From: JBALVT01 sp045110675
GTDB taxonomy: Bacteria > Pseudomonadota > Gammaproteobacteria > Pseudomonadales > Halieaceae
Assembly: GCA_045110675.1 (NCBI GenBank)
Contig: JBGCGJ010000009.1
Coordinates: forward strand, 62,001-126,000
Reading direction: 5' to 3'
DNA: 64,000 bases
A model generated the notes under the pieces. It worked only from the letters and a program-made list of their open reading frames with translations. It was not told where the DNA came from and ran no database searches. This document shows positions 36,905-45,838 of the stretch, piece by piece. The position numbers and the translations under genes were made by a program. How positions within the stretch are numbered: position 1 is the first letter of the stretch; each line of letters begins with the position of its first letter.

Positions 36905-37925
36905 CTGCGTCTCCGTTTAAATTAACGGTCAGTGTCAATGTCTCGGCACCGCGTTCGACGTCGAAAACCGCTTCCGATGCCGATCTCATTAGCTGGTACA
37001 ACTGCATGGTGTTCGCGGGGTTGTCGAGGCTGATCCCATTGACACTGGTCACTATGTCCCCGGCATGAAAGCCCAGTTGGGAGAACTGAGCGCTGCTCTT
37101 ACCAGGGTCAATGCGATAACCCCTGAGCGCGTTATTTTCCCTCACCGCGCTCACCCTGACGACGTCAGCAAGAGATTGCGGGTCGTTATAAAGTTGTCGA
37201 CGAATACCCTGTGCAACCGCCGAAGAGTTGCCATCGCGCGGGATTTCCTGAGCCGCTGCGCGCGCTATTTTCTTGGGCCGGGGCGCCGGTGCCTCACGGG
37301 ACACTTGTCCTAGTAGCGGCGTTTCATCGAACAGCTTCAGCAACTCGTAGGTACCGCGATTATCCAGCACCACACCATGGGGCAGTACCTTGGCGAGTGT
37401 GACGTTTTTTCCCACTGGCAGTTTGTCGCCAACCGCATACACTTCCTGCTTGGACCTGTGTTCAATCATCGCGTGGCCCAGGCCATCTTCGGATACGGAA
37501 ACAACGCCTCGCAGCTTAAGATCAAGGCGGGTATCGTGGGCGCCGTCTTCAATACCGTCGCGATCGGAGCGGGCTGCGATCTCCTCGACCTCAGGCGTCG
37601 CCGCATCCTCGCTCCCGGCAATACCAAACAAATGCCAGCTTCGCATCTTGTTAATATCGACGCTCCGCACCGCGTCATTGCTCGCTTCACTCTCAACCGG
37701 GTTGAGAATGGCGGCGCCGGAAGGAATAGTCGCGTTCGGTTCGGGAACCAGTAACCACAGCAGTTTGACGAGGGCAAAAATTGCCCAAAATACCAGGACA
37801 AATAAGATACCTCGGCGGATCAGGGCCAACTGCTTGGGTTGGCCGACTACGCCCCAGGCCCGCGCAATAGCGCTCGAAGCTCGTTCGAAGCTGTGACTGG
37901 AAGATTGGTGCCACTGGGCCGACAA
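36894..37925 (-). CDS. gspC: Type II secretion system protein C
   Basis: The first gene of the operon encodes a 343-residue bitopic protein: cytoplasmic start, one transmembrane helix (about residues 41-60), a periplasmic homology region (about 145-195: LKLRGVVSVSEDGLGHAMI, DNRGTYELLKL) that contacts GspD, and a C-terminal PDZ domain (FSQLGFHAGDIVTSVNGISLDNP). It starts at ATG 37925; the promoter must lie in the 192 nt upstream, before the end of the sulfotransferase gene, or transcription comes from further upstream. Confidence 0.92.
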   Translation of the reverse strand: MSAQWHQSSSHSFERASSAIARAWGVVGQPKQLALIRRGILFVLVFWAIFALVKLLWLLVPEPNATIPSGAAILNPVESEASNDAVRSVDINKMRSWHLFGIAGSEDAATPEVEEIAARSDRDGIEDGAHDTRLDLKLRGVVSVSEDGLGHAMIEHRSKQEVYAVGDKLPVGKNVTLAKVLPHGVVLDNRGTYELLKLFDETPLLGQVSREAPAPRPKKIARAAAQEIPRDGNSSAVAQGIRRQLYNDPQSLADVVRVSAVRENNALRGYRIDPGKSSAQFSQLGFHAGDIVTSVNGISLDNPANTMQLYQLMRSASEAVFDVERGAETLTLTVNLNGDADDG

Positions 37926-38117
37926 GCTGCTCTCCTGTTAAGCGCTCAAAAAACTCTAATAAAATCAGGAATATCCCTGTCCCGATTATAGAGGCGGCGA
38001 GAGCAAGTTAAAACCAGTTGCTTGCAATCAAGGCTGGTAATTTTGGTTGATTTATTTGACCGAACCTCGGCATGAAAGTTCGAAAAAGTGCGCGAAATGA
38101 CGCCAAACGCACTGACC

Positions 38118-39290
38118 TCAAGAATTAACGATGAACTTCTCTCGATACTCCAGAAACTGCAACTCCAGGCCACTTCCGGTAAACCCGTACTGCTCCAGGG
38201 TATATTCGTGCGGAGGTCGCAGCTCGCGCTGATTAAAACCCTGCCATTGCTCCATTTCCGATATCGCCTCTGGCGTCAGAGACATTCCCATAAAGTCGTA
38301 AACTTTCTCAATTTCCACCAGTGGTTGACTGACCGTATCGCGAAACCACAAATCGAGAAAACGATCATCCCCGAGCTGTTCTCTGACTTCCATCGTATGC
38401 AGCATGCCATTGGCAAATTTGCGCGCCCACTGTCTCCCCGCCTCACGAACGTCAGCAAAATCCGAATAAATGACCCAGACACCGCTGATCAGACTGACCA
38501 GGGAGGGAATGGTGTCGACCGGATCGCGATGGGACTGCACCACTTTGGCATCGGGAAACACTTTGAAAATTAAATCCATATAGTGCAGATGATGCGGCGC
38601 TTTGAGTGTCCAGCGTTGCGCCTGAACACCGGTGCGCTTTTTTTGCCACTGGAGAAACTGCAGCAGCAGCTTGAGGTATTCATAGCCGGGTGTATGATCC
38701 TGACTCTCAAGCCAGGCATCAAAGCTGGGAACATTAGCGCTCGACTGCGGCATAAAACTAAAAAAAGACTGCTCTAGCAGCATAATATCTTCATCCGGGC
38801 CCATAGCATCCATAGGATGAATCGCCAGAAGGTCAGGATTGGCATCCAGCATGGACTGCATCTCGGCCTTAGCGGCGGCAATGCGCTGGTCCCCTTCGAT
38901 ACTAAAATCCCAGTCCAGCGCAGGGGCGGGAAATCGAACTTCGTACCATAGAGGTGAATACATTCTGCGATCAGCGGCAATCGTTCTATGCAGCATCGTG
39001 GTACCGGTGCGCGGCAAACCGACAATGACCAGGGGAGCGTCGATTACCTCATCAAGTATCTCTGGGTAGCGTTTTAGAAACTCCCTGACGCGTAATCGAG
39101 TTGCCAGGATATCGACCATGCGCTGCTGCATGACGGCAGCGCCCACCGGATTAAGCCTCGCTTCGTTTTCCAGGGACCAGAGCAGGCGCTCCAGCGGCTC
39201 TCGATGACTTTCGTCTCCAAAGTCTGCGAGGCCATCCACTGACTTCGCAGCATCAATAATGGCACCGGCGTCAAACCCATAATCACTCAA
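38118..39290 (-). CDS. Sulfotransferase family protein
   Basis: The 390-residue product contains the 5'-phosphosulfate-binding loop (residues 88-98, IVGLPRTGTTM), preceded by an alpha-helical N-terminal extension (to about 80). The 3'-phosphate region follows (VVQSHRDPVDTIPSLVSL). Such enzymes transfer sulfate from PAPS to hydroxyls or amines of lipids, sugars or small molecules. Its start overlaps the stop of the DUF1214 gene by 4 nt, so the pair is translationally coupled. Proteins of this type with long N-terminal helices are frequent in marine proteobacteria, but acceptors are unknown. Confidence 0.87.
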   Translation of the reverse strand: MSDYGFDAGAIIDAAKSVDGLADFGDESHREPLERLLWSLENEARLNPVGAAVMQQRMVDILATRLRVREFLKRYPEILDEVIDAPLVIVGLPRTGTTMLHRTIAADRRMYSPLWYEVRFPAPALDWDFSIEGDQRIAAAKAEMQSMLDANPDLLAIHPMDAMGPDEDIMLLEQSFFSFMPQSSANVPSFDAWLESQDHTPGYEYLKLLLQFLQWQKKRTGVQAQRWTLKAPHHLHYMDLIFKVFPDAKVVQSHRDPVDTIPSLVSLISGVWVIYSDFADVREAGRQWARKFANGMLHTMEVREQLGDDRFLDLWFRDTVSQPLVEIEKVYDFMGMSLTPEAISEMEQWQGFNQRELRPPHEYTLEQYGFTGSGLELQFLEYREKFIVNS

Positions 39291-40408
39291 GATTGGTCCT
39301 CCAGATAGTGCATTGCTAACTCCGCAACTGGCACCAGTTGAGTCTCGATCGGCGGAAAGTCTTCCGCTTCAACATACCGCAATAGCATACCTCCACAAAC
39401 ATGACCCGCCGTGGTTACCCAGTTGGGGAAACCCGCCCCCGGATCGCTGTGGGCGACGACGATACACACGCTGCCGTCGGCTTGCAGAACGGCGTTGAAA
39501 TTACTGACGCTGATACGATGATAGCGATAATCCAGGGATTCCATCCAGTAGTTGGAGAGCTGGAAATTCCAGGTTCGGCAGCGCCGCGGAGGTTGAAAAC
39601 GAATGAGCAGAGCCTCATAAGAGGCTACCTTCCAAAAGCTATTGTGATAGTAAATTGAGGGATCACCCCCGGCTCGCAAGCACATCTCCTGATCGTTGGG
39701 GGGCAATTGATTTGTGTGCTCGCTGAAGCGCTGCATCCACTGGTGAAACAAACCCGCTGTGCCCGTCACAAAGGGGACGACACTCGCCAATTGGTCGGCA
39801 AAAACTTCCGGCTTTAGGTGGGTGTCACCCAGGGGATTGAGACAGGTGATGGAGAGCTGCGCCCGACGCTCTTCCCGCCGATTGCGAAATGTCTGCCGCA
39901 CTAACAGGTTGTCAGATTCCCTTGTCATGGGGAGCCAGTTTCCCTGCTGGGAACTGGCACTGACGATAAGCTCGAAATTGCCCTGAGCATCCATTTCCAG
40001 CTGGTCCACTTCGATGTGTCCAGTAGGAGACATGTCACCACCGGAGGCAAAGGAACCCGCTTTAGACTCAATACTCAGGTAAGCCACGGTACCCCGGTTA
40101 CCTTCGATGAGGTAGTCCCGCGAACCATCCACGGCGCAGTTTTGGTAAAAGTTATCTGGATTGTCATTGCCAATTTTGGCGGTCTCATGGGACAGCGAAT
40201 AGAAATGGGGATACTGCGCGTCGGCAAATTCTATGTTCTTTTCAAGACTCAACCGCAACAAGCGGCTTAGATAACGGTATCCCTCCACCTTCGTCACTAC
40301 ATCATCAGGTACATCAGGATCTAAAATTTGCGCGCCAGCCGCTTTGAGTTGATCGCATAACTGAGCCCAGGCTGCCCCGGATACCAAGTCATCATAATTT
40401 GAGGCCAA
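39287..40408 (-). CDS. DUF1214 domain-containing protein
   Basis: The 373-residue protein has a C-terminal DUF1214 block (from about 275: RTWNFQLSNYWMESLDYRYH; VAHSDPGAGFPNWVTTAGHVCGGMLLRY). The N-terminal half carries a conserved helical region and a beta-rich domain (GNRGTVAYLSIESKAG). No signal peptide or membrane segment is seen. The fold resembles a beta-sandwich; no enzymatic activity is established. It is encoded between a two-helix membrane protein (4 nt upstream) and a sulfotransferase (4-nt overlap), so the three are one transcription unit and may act on the same compound. Confidence 0.83.
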   Translation of the reverse strand: MASNYDDLVSGAAWAQLCDQLKAAGAQILDPDVPDDVVTKVEGYRYLSRLLRLSLEKNIEFADAQYPHFYSLSHETAKIGNDNPDNFYQNCAVDGSRDYLIEGNRGTVAYLSIESKAGSFASGGDMSPTGHIEVDQLEMDAQGNFELIVSASSQQGNWLPMTRESDNLLVRQTFRNRREERRAQLSITCLNPLGDTHLKPEVFADQLASVVPFVTGTAGLFHQWMQRFSEHTNQLPPNDQEMCLRAGGDPSIYYHNSFWKVASYEALLIRFQPPRRCRTWNFQLSNYWMESLDYRYHRISVSNFNAVLQADGSVCIVVAHSDPGAGFPNWVTTAGHVCGGMLLRYVEAEDFPPIETQLVPVAELAMHYLEDQS

Positions 40409-40412
40409 GTCG

Positions 40413-40595
40413 CTAATCCAGGAAAAAGAATTTCACTGCGGACAGCACCAGCAGCAAACCCACCGCCGGCATAATCCAACGCTGGAAACGTGCCATTTTC
40501 TCGGGATCCTCCGGCTTACCAAAGCGATCACCTAACACTACCATGAGGGCGACGCCCCCAAATACGAATAGCAATATGATCAACAAATTTTCCAA
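40413..40595 (-). CDS. Small two-helix membrane protein
   Basis: A 60-residue protein with two hydrophobic helices (about residues 3-20 and 42-58) joined by a polar, basic loop (DRFGKPEDPEKMARFQRW). I do not recognise a characterised family. A ribosome-binding-like GGGAGGG lies upstream of ATG 40595, and the stop is 4 nt before the DUF1214 gene, so it is very likely real and co-transcribed with the DUF1214 and sulfotransferase genes. Confidence 0.75.
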   Translation of the reverse strand: MENLLIILLFVFGGVALMVVLGDRFGKPEDPEKMARFQRWIMPAVGLLLVLSAVKFFFLD

Positions 40596-40660
40596 GGTGC
40601 CCTCCCCACTGCAAATTGTTGTATCAACTTTAAACGATTTTTATCGACCTTAAACAACAA

Positions 40661-41587
40661 CTACTGACTTTTGAGTAAATGCGGCGCCAGGGCCTTTACC
40701 TGTCGCTCAATTCCCTGCTTCCACGAAACGCTTGTCGGACCGATAAGATCGTGCATTCGCTGAGTATCAATATTGAGACTGCCAAAGGCTTTGGGATTTT
40801 GTTTAAACACGGGTTCCAATCCGGTCAGCTCGGTCAAATAGGCACACCACTGCTCAATACTGGTTTTATCTGAACCGCCAAAGTTAACGGTCGTGACTTC
40901 CGGCGTTGCCGCTGCCAAAAGACGGGGAAGCTTCTCTAAATAATCGTCTACATGAAGTAGATTGTAGTTATTCGGCGCATCCGGGTGAACATCAATAGGT
41001 ATACCCTGTTCCATCATCAGTAAATGAAAATATGGCCAGCCACCGTTGTCGCCGTAAGGAACACTAAGCCTTGCAATGGTTGTTGGAATATTGAATTGGT
41101 GTGCCACAAACCGGCAAACTGTTTCAGCGGCAATTTTACTAATACTGTAGGTGGGAAACATGACACGATGATTGTCGCCCAAGGGCGAATTCTCGGATCG
41201 CGCATCATGCCCCGCATACTCATATACCGCTGTGGAAGATAAGTGCAGGAACGCTTTTGCACTGCGACAATGCATCATCAGACGGCCAACGCCTTCACCG
41301 TTGGCTGCCAAATCATAGTCAAAATTACCGGTTTTAACGACGGCAAAATTCAGCACATAGTCAAAGTCGGACGGAACATCGGACAGGCCATCGGGCTCTG
41401 CAAGGTCGACCTTTAGGCAGGAGGCACCAAGCGCCTCCATACGCTGCATATCTTCTGGCTTTGAAAATCGAGCAAGCACATAGACGTCCGCCAGCGCAGC
41501 CCAAGCCTCGACGACCGGTTCGGCTACCTGCCCGGTGGGACCGGTAATGAGAATTTTACTACCCGCTATCTCTACTGGATCATGCAT
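40661..41587 (-). CDS. NAD-dependent epimerase/dehydratase family protein
   Basis: An extended SDR of about 308 residues: Rossmann start KILITGPTGQVAEPVV, then LDSVADL-like acidic strand, a serine (HLSSTAVYEY), and Y-x-x-x-K (YSISKIAAE). These are the cofactor and catalytic features of nucleotide-sugar epimerases and related dehydratases or reductases. ATG 41587 is preferred over the in-frame GTG at 41596. Most members act on UDP-, GDP- or dTDP-sugars, but some reduce lipids or lignin-like compounds. It lies 66 nt upstream of the small membrane protein gene on the same strand. Confidence 0.85.
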   Translation of the reverse strand: MHDPVEIAGSKILITGPTGQVAEPVVEAWAALADVYVLARFSKPEDMQRMEALGASCLKVDLAEPDGLSDVPSDFDYVLNFAVVKTGNFDYDLAANGEGVGRLMMHCRSAKAFLHLSSTAVYEYAGHDARSENSPLGDNHRVMFPTYSISKIAAETVCRFVAHQFNIPTTIARLSVPYGDNGGWPYFHLLMMEQGIPIDVHPDAPNNYNLLHVDDYLEKLPRLLAAATPEVTTVNFGGSDKTSIEQWCAYLTELTGLEPVFKQNPKAFGSLNIDTQRMHDLIGPTSVSWKQGIERQVKALAPHLLKSQ

Positions 41588-41683
41588 AGAATACACCCAC
41601 GAAAATAGTCATGGTGACAGAGATAGAGCTGGGGTGCTGCGTCTGGAGTGTATTGAAGTAACACAAAACGCCCGAGAGGATAA

Positions 41684-42325
41684 TTATTCGACCTCGGACA
41701 TCACCCGGTAAACCTTCTCGATTTGATCCGCGCTGTCCACCGAGCAATTCAAGTCCTTTAGGAGGCCGTCGCGCAAACTGTAAATCCAGCCATGCACCTC
41801 CAGAGGCTGACCACGATCCCAGGCATTTTGAGCTATCGTGGTGTGGCAAACATTCGAGACCTGACTCATCACATTGAGCTCACACAGCAGATCAATTCTT
41901 GCGTCCTCATCGGGCTGAGCACCAATTTGGGTTCGGTAATTATGCAGCACGTCCTTGATATTGCGTAACCAGTTATCAATCAATCCATTGTCGACACCGT
42001 GATAGGCTGCGCGAACACCACCGCAATCATAGTGCCCCACGACAATGACATGCTTTACTTTCAACACGTCCACCGCGTATTGCAGCACGGTCAGACAATT
42101 AAAATCCGTATGCACCACCATATTGGCAACGTTGCGATGAACAAAAACCTCGCCGGGTAACAAACCCACGATTTGATTGGCGGGAACGCGACTATCTGAA
42201 CAGCCAATCCACAGATACTCCGGCGTCTGCTGTGAAGCCAACTTTTCAAAAAACAGCGGATCACTGGTTTTTATCGTGTCCGACCACTCGCGATTTTTCT
42301 CAAAAAGATTATCAAGACTACTCAA
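41684..42325 (-). CDS. can: Beta-class carbonic anhydrase
   Basis: The 213-residue product has all zinc ligands and the catalytic dyad at the same positions as E. coli Can: C42, D44 and R46 (CSDSR), H98 and C101 (GHYDCGG). It interconverts CO2 and bicarbonate in the cytoplasm, supplying bicarbonate for carboxylases in air. The gene starts at ATG 42325, 11 nt after the degenerate GGDEF gene, with which it could be co-transcribed. Confidence 0.96.
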   Translation of the reverse strand: MSSLDNLFEKNREWSDTIKTSDPLFFEKLASQQTPEYLWIGCSDSRVPANQIVGLLPGEVFVHRNVANMVVHTDFNCLTVLQYAVDVLKVKHVIVVGHYDCGGVRAAYHGVDNGLIDNWLRNIKDVLHNYRTQIGAQPDEDARIDLLCELNVMSQVSNVCHTTIAQNAWDRGQPLEVHGWIYSLRDGLLKDLNCSVDSADQIEKVYRVMSEVE

Positions 42326-42336
42326 ACCAAAACCCC

Positions 42337-43470
42337 CTACACCATCAAAGTACTGAGCCGGGTCATGCTCATTCGATTACCTCCGTCGGAGCGGGCCCGC
42401 TGCAGCCCCTTATCCGCAGCGCTTTGCATTTGAATAGCCAAGCGCGGCAGATCGACGGCGGGATAATGTGCCGGCTCCCACGTAACCAAACCCAAACTCA
42501 GTGTAACTTGCAATATCGCACCCCTACCATCATCAATGGCAAAGTTTTCGATGTCGGTGCGCATTCGCTCGCCCACTTCACGCCCCAGTATTTCGCCGCA
42601 GCCGGAAATCAACACCGCCATCTGGGAACCCGAGAAACGCGCCATGGTATCTGTCGCACGCATGTTAGATGAAACCCGCTCAGCGACTTTTTTCAATACA
42701 AAATGGCTTCTTACTTCCCCGTAGTGTTCGAGTAATTCTCCGTACTCGTCAATCTCCAACATCAAAACCGACACGGGCTGCTTCTCGCGCTTAGCCCTGG
42801 CAAGCTCCCGTGAAAGATCAGCTTCGAATCCCCGGGGATTGCCGATATGTGTCAGGTCATCAAGCATCGTTAACTGGTTGACTTGTTGCCGGTCAATTGA
42901 GTTCTTGAGGCAAACGGAAATTATCGACGCCAGATGCGCTATCAGATTCTCCTCAGCCTCTCCAACACTAAACGACCACTCAGGTGCACCGAGATGGAAA
43001 CTGCCTACCAGTCGACCCGCGTCCATAATTGGCAACAACAAGCACTGATCAGCACCGTGATCGGTTTTCAGAATTTCAAACATTCTGGAGTCTGTGGCAT
43101 CGATAAACGCAATATCGGGTTCGACGCCATACAATTCCTGAATCGCGAAAACATCATCGTGCAACTGCAAATGGTGGCCGTAACGGTGTGCCCCGGAAAG
43201 CAAATCAGACAAGACATGCTCAGGATCAAACATCCACAGCTCGGACACGCGCATATCAAAATGCCTGGGCAAACTCACCAGGAGAATTTCAAAAAGAGAA
43301 AATAGATCAGACGCTTGAAGTAGCATGAGTTCCAGCTGATTGATCTGTCGACTCAAATAACTATTGACCGTAACTCGCTCACTCAGTCTGCGTTCGAGTT
43401 GCTCTGACCGTGATGATGCAGGAGGTGCACCCTGTAAATCTTCATCTCCGGATTCGTCTTCATCCGCCAT
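42337..43470 (-). CDS. GAF-like sensor with degenerate GGDEF domain (active site lost, I-site motif kept)
   Basis: From ATG 43470 the product is 377 residues (ATG 43476 and GTG 43479 are alternative starts). An acidic N-terminus and a heptad-like helix (about 20-55) precede a GAF/DUF484-like sensor domain (about 56-190: LLLPIMDAGRLVGSFHLG). A GGDEF-family domain follows (DDLTHIGNPRGFEADLSREL). The GGDEF signature itself reads S-G-S-Q-M at 280-284, so diguanylate cyclase activity is very unlikely. The inhibitory-site motif RxxD (R271-A-T-D274) is intact exactly five residues upstream. It may therefore bind c-di-GMP as an effector. It is divergent from the thiamine operon. Confidence 0.87.
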   Translation of the reverse strand: MADEDESGDEDLQGAPPASSRSEQLERRLSERVTVNSYLSRQINQLELMLLQASDLFSLFEILLVSLPRHFDMRVSELWMFDPEHVLSDLLSGAHRYGHHLQLHDDVFAIQELYGVEPDIAFIDATDSRMFEILKTDHGADQCLLLPIMDAGRLVGSFHLGAPEWSFSVGEAEENLIAHLASIISVCLKNSIDRQQVNQLTMLDDLTHIGNPRGFEADLSRELARAKREKQPVSVLMLEIDEYGELLEHYGEVRSHFVLKKVAERVSSNMRATDTMARFSGSQMAVLISGCGEILGREVGERMRTDIENFAIDDGRGAILQVTLSLGLVTWEPAHYPAVDLPRLAIQMQSAADKGLQRARSDGGNRMSMTRLSTLMV

Positions 43471-43543
43471 ATTCATCACCCCGATGATTCATTCTTATCT
43501 CGTGATATTTTCGAGTTATAGTTATTGGATTGTTAGTGTAAGC

Positions 43544-43648
43544 ACCCTATACTCGGGATGCAAACCTGAGGGGCGGCTGCGGCCTGAGACACCTGTGTTG
43601 GTGAACCCTTTGAACCTGATCCGGTTAGAACCGGCGTAGGGATAGGTA
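43544..43648 (+). ncRNA. TPP riboswitch (THI element)
   Basis: The leader carries the conserved TPP aptamer: ACTCGGGatGC, then GCGGCCTGAGA, then ACCCTTTGAACCTGATCCGG and CCGGCGTAGGGA. P1 can form between CCTAT (43546-43550) and ATAGG (43642-43646), and P5 between the two CCGG blocks (43621 and 43631). It stands directly before a TonB receptor, thiamine-binding, PnuC-type transport and kinase genes, so it is expected to repress thiamine uptake when TPP is plentiful. Confidence 0.97.
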
Positions 43649-43678
43649 TCTTGTACTTAGTCCAATGCGCACGCCCAA

Positions 43679-43711
43679 CCGGTTCTCTTATCCACTGATG
43701 TGAGGAGAACC
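43679..43711 (+). promoter_or_regulatory. Riboswitch expression platform: Shine-Dalgarno-sequestering hairpin
   Basis: GGTTCTC (43681-43687) is perfectly complementary to GAGAACC (43705-43711), which contains part of the Shine-Dalgarno AGGAG (43703-43707) of the receptor gene. The aptamer segment AGAACCGG (43627-43634) is perfectly complementary to CCGGTTCT (43679-43686). Without TPP the second pairing would free the ribosome site; with TPP the aptamer keeps its own P5 stem and the sequestering hairpin can form. Control of translation initiation is inferred. Confidence 0.8.
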
Positions 43712-43714
43712 TTT

Positions 43715-45820
43715 GTGAATTATTACCCGACCATAGCTGCCACAGCGCTTGCCTTTATAGGCTCAATCGCCCACGCCCAAACACCACGACTGGAGGAGGT
43801 CATCGTCTCGGCGGAGTTTCGAAAGACAACTCTGCAGGATCAGAGCGCAAGCACCAGTGTGGTCTCCGCCGACACTATTTCCCAACGCGCTGCACAGCAC
43901 CTCGAGGAAATCCTCAATCTCGCACCCAATGTCAACTTCGCCAGTGGTGCATCGCGGTCGCGTTTTTATCAAATCAGAGGCATTGGAGAGCGCAGCCAAT
44001 TTCAGGAACCCCTGAACGCATCCATCGGCTTTGTGATCGACAATATCGACTTTAGCGGGCTCGGAACAGCGGGAACGCTATTCGACGTTCAGCAGGTGGA
44101 GGTATTGAGGGGACCACAGGGGACACTCCACGGAGCGAATGCTCTCGCCGGACTGATCAATATCCGTAGCAACGGCCCAACGGCGACGCCTTTCGCAAAA
44201 ATTGAACTCGGCGCATCGGAATACGATGGCTGGAATGCCGGTTTTGTCGGCAGTGGCCCCTTGATTTCCGAAGATCTACTGTATCGCCTTTCTCTAAACA
44301 CCGTACGCAGCGATGGCTTTATCGAAAATGATTTTTTAGGAAAAGATGACACCAACAATCGCGATGAGACAACGGTTCGAGGTAAGTTGCGCTGGCTGAG
44401 CAACGACACCAACAGCGTGGACTTAACCGCCATGTACGTCGATATTGACAATGGCTACGATGCTTTTTCTCTGGACAATACTCGCCACACCCTCAGCGAT
44501 GAACCCGGGCAAGATTTACAGGAGACATCCGCACTGTCACTGGCCTGGCACTCACACAGAGACAGCCTGGATCTCGAGGCAACTATCACTGCAGCTTCTT
44601 CTGAAACGGACTACGGGTACGACGAGGACTGGACCTTCGTTGGTATTGCACCAGAACTCGAATACTCTTCCAAAGATCAATATTTACGAGATCGTGATAG
44701 TTACAGCGCTGAATTGAGATTGCTCTCCAACGAACAATCAAACGTATTCGGGGGACGCTCCGACTGGATTCTCGGCGCGTACTACCTAGGAGATCGGGAG
44801 GACCTGAATCGCCGTTATACCTTCAATGCTCAAGACTTCGACAGTAACTATGACACCGACACCTACGCCGTTTTCGGACAACTCGACACGCAGTTATCTG
44901 AGCAGCTCACGCTGATCACGGGCTTGAGAATCGAAAACAGAGAAGCACATTACCGCGACAATAATGGGGTAGACACCGAGCTGGATAAGACCCTCTGGGG
45001 TGGCAAGCTGGTTTTGGAATATGCGTTGGAAGGCGATCAAATGGCCTATGCTGGGGTTTCCCGCGGCTATCGCGCCTTTGGTATTAACGCGCAGATTCTG
45101 GCCAGTATCAACAGCACTGAAGATCCGGATATTCGCAACCAATTACGAAGCGTTCAGGATTTCGATGACGAACATCTGTTGAATTATGAAGCGGGATACA
45201 AAGCCAGCTTTTTGGAGAATCGCCTACGTTCGCGACTCGCCGTTTTTTATATGGACAGACAGGATCAGCAACTAAAGGGATCCTTTCTAGTTCGTCGCGA
45301 TGATGGCAGCACCGCCTTTATCGACTACACGAATAATACTGCGAATGGCAATAATTACGGACTGGAACTGGAGCTGGAATGGTTAGTCAGCGAGGATCTG
45401 AGCGCTTATGCAAATATCGGGTTATTGGAAACCGAATTCGAGGACTATATTACCGCTGATGGACTCGACTTATCAGGAAGAGACCAGGCGCATGCGCCGA
45501 GTTATCAATACGCCATTGGTGGTAGCTACAGTTTCGGAAGTGGGTTTTTTCTGCGCGCCGACCTTGAGGGCAAAGACAGTTACTTTGTTTCAGATAGCCA
45601 CGACTCGAGGGCGCCTTCTCACAATTTGTTACACATGAGATTGGGGTATGCAACGGAACAATGGTCGCTCGCTTTGTGGGCTCGAAACCTAACTGACGAG
45701 GAATACTTTGTTCGAGGTTTTCGTTTCGGCAACGATCCACGCAGGGGCTACGTCACCGATTCTTACTATCAACTCGGTGATCCCAGGATTGTAGGCGTAA
45801 GTATGAATTACCGCTTTTAA
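43715..45820 (+). CDS. TonB-dependent receptor for thiamine or its precursors
   Basis: The 701-residue product starts at GTG 43715 (AGGAG 7 nt upstream; an upstream GTG at 43700 lies inside the ribosome site). A signal peptide ends AHAQ, a TonB box follows (LEEVIVSAEFR), then a plug with YQIRGIGERSQFQEP and VLRGPQGTLHGANALAG. The barrel ends in the usual aromatic residue (SMNYRF). Its riboswitch and its neighbours identify the ligand as thiamine or a thiamine derivative; receptors of this kind are known as thiamine-regulated outer-membrane receptors. The family cannot by itself distinguish thiamine from pyrimidine precursors. Confidence 0.92.
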   Translation: MNYYPTIAATALAFIGSIAHAQTPRLEEVIVSAEFRKTTLQDQSASTSVVSADTISQRAAQHLEEILNLAPNVNFASGASRSRFYQIRGIGERSQFQEPLNASIGFVIDNIDFSGLGTAGTLFDVQQVEVLRGPQGTLHGANALAGLINIRSNGPTATPFAKIELGASEYDGWNAGFVGSGPLISEDLLYRLSLNTVRSDGFIENDFLGKDDTNNRDETTVRGKLRWLSNDTNSVDLTAMYVDIDNGYDAFSLDNTRHTLSDEPGQDLQETSALSLAWHSHRDSLDLEATITAASSETDYGYDEDWTFVGIAPELEYSSKDQYLRDRDSYSAELRLLSNEQSNVFGGRSDWILGAYYLGDREDLNRRYTFNAQDFDSNYDTDTYAVFGQLDTQLSEQLTLITGLRIENREAHYRDNNGVDTELDKTLWGGKLVLEYALEGDQMAYAGVSRGYRAFGINAQILASINSTEDPDIRNQLRSVQDFDDEHLLNYEAGYKASFLENRLRSRLAVFYMDRQDQQLKGSFLVRRDDGSTAFIDYTNNTANGNNYGLELELEWLVSEDLSAYANIGLLETEFEDYITADGLDLSGRDQAHAPSYQYAIGGSYSFGSGFFLRADLEGKDSYFVSDSHDSRAPSHNLLHMRLGYATEQWSLALWARNLTDEEYFVRGFRFGNDPRRGYVTDSYYQLGDPRIVGVSMNYRF

Positions 45821-45838
45821 TCATAGGACATCGAGAAT

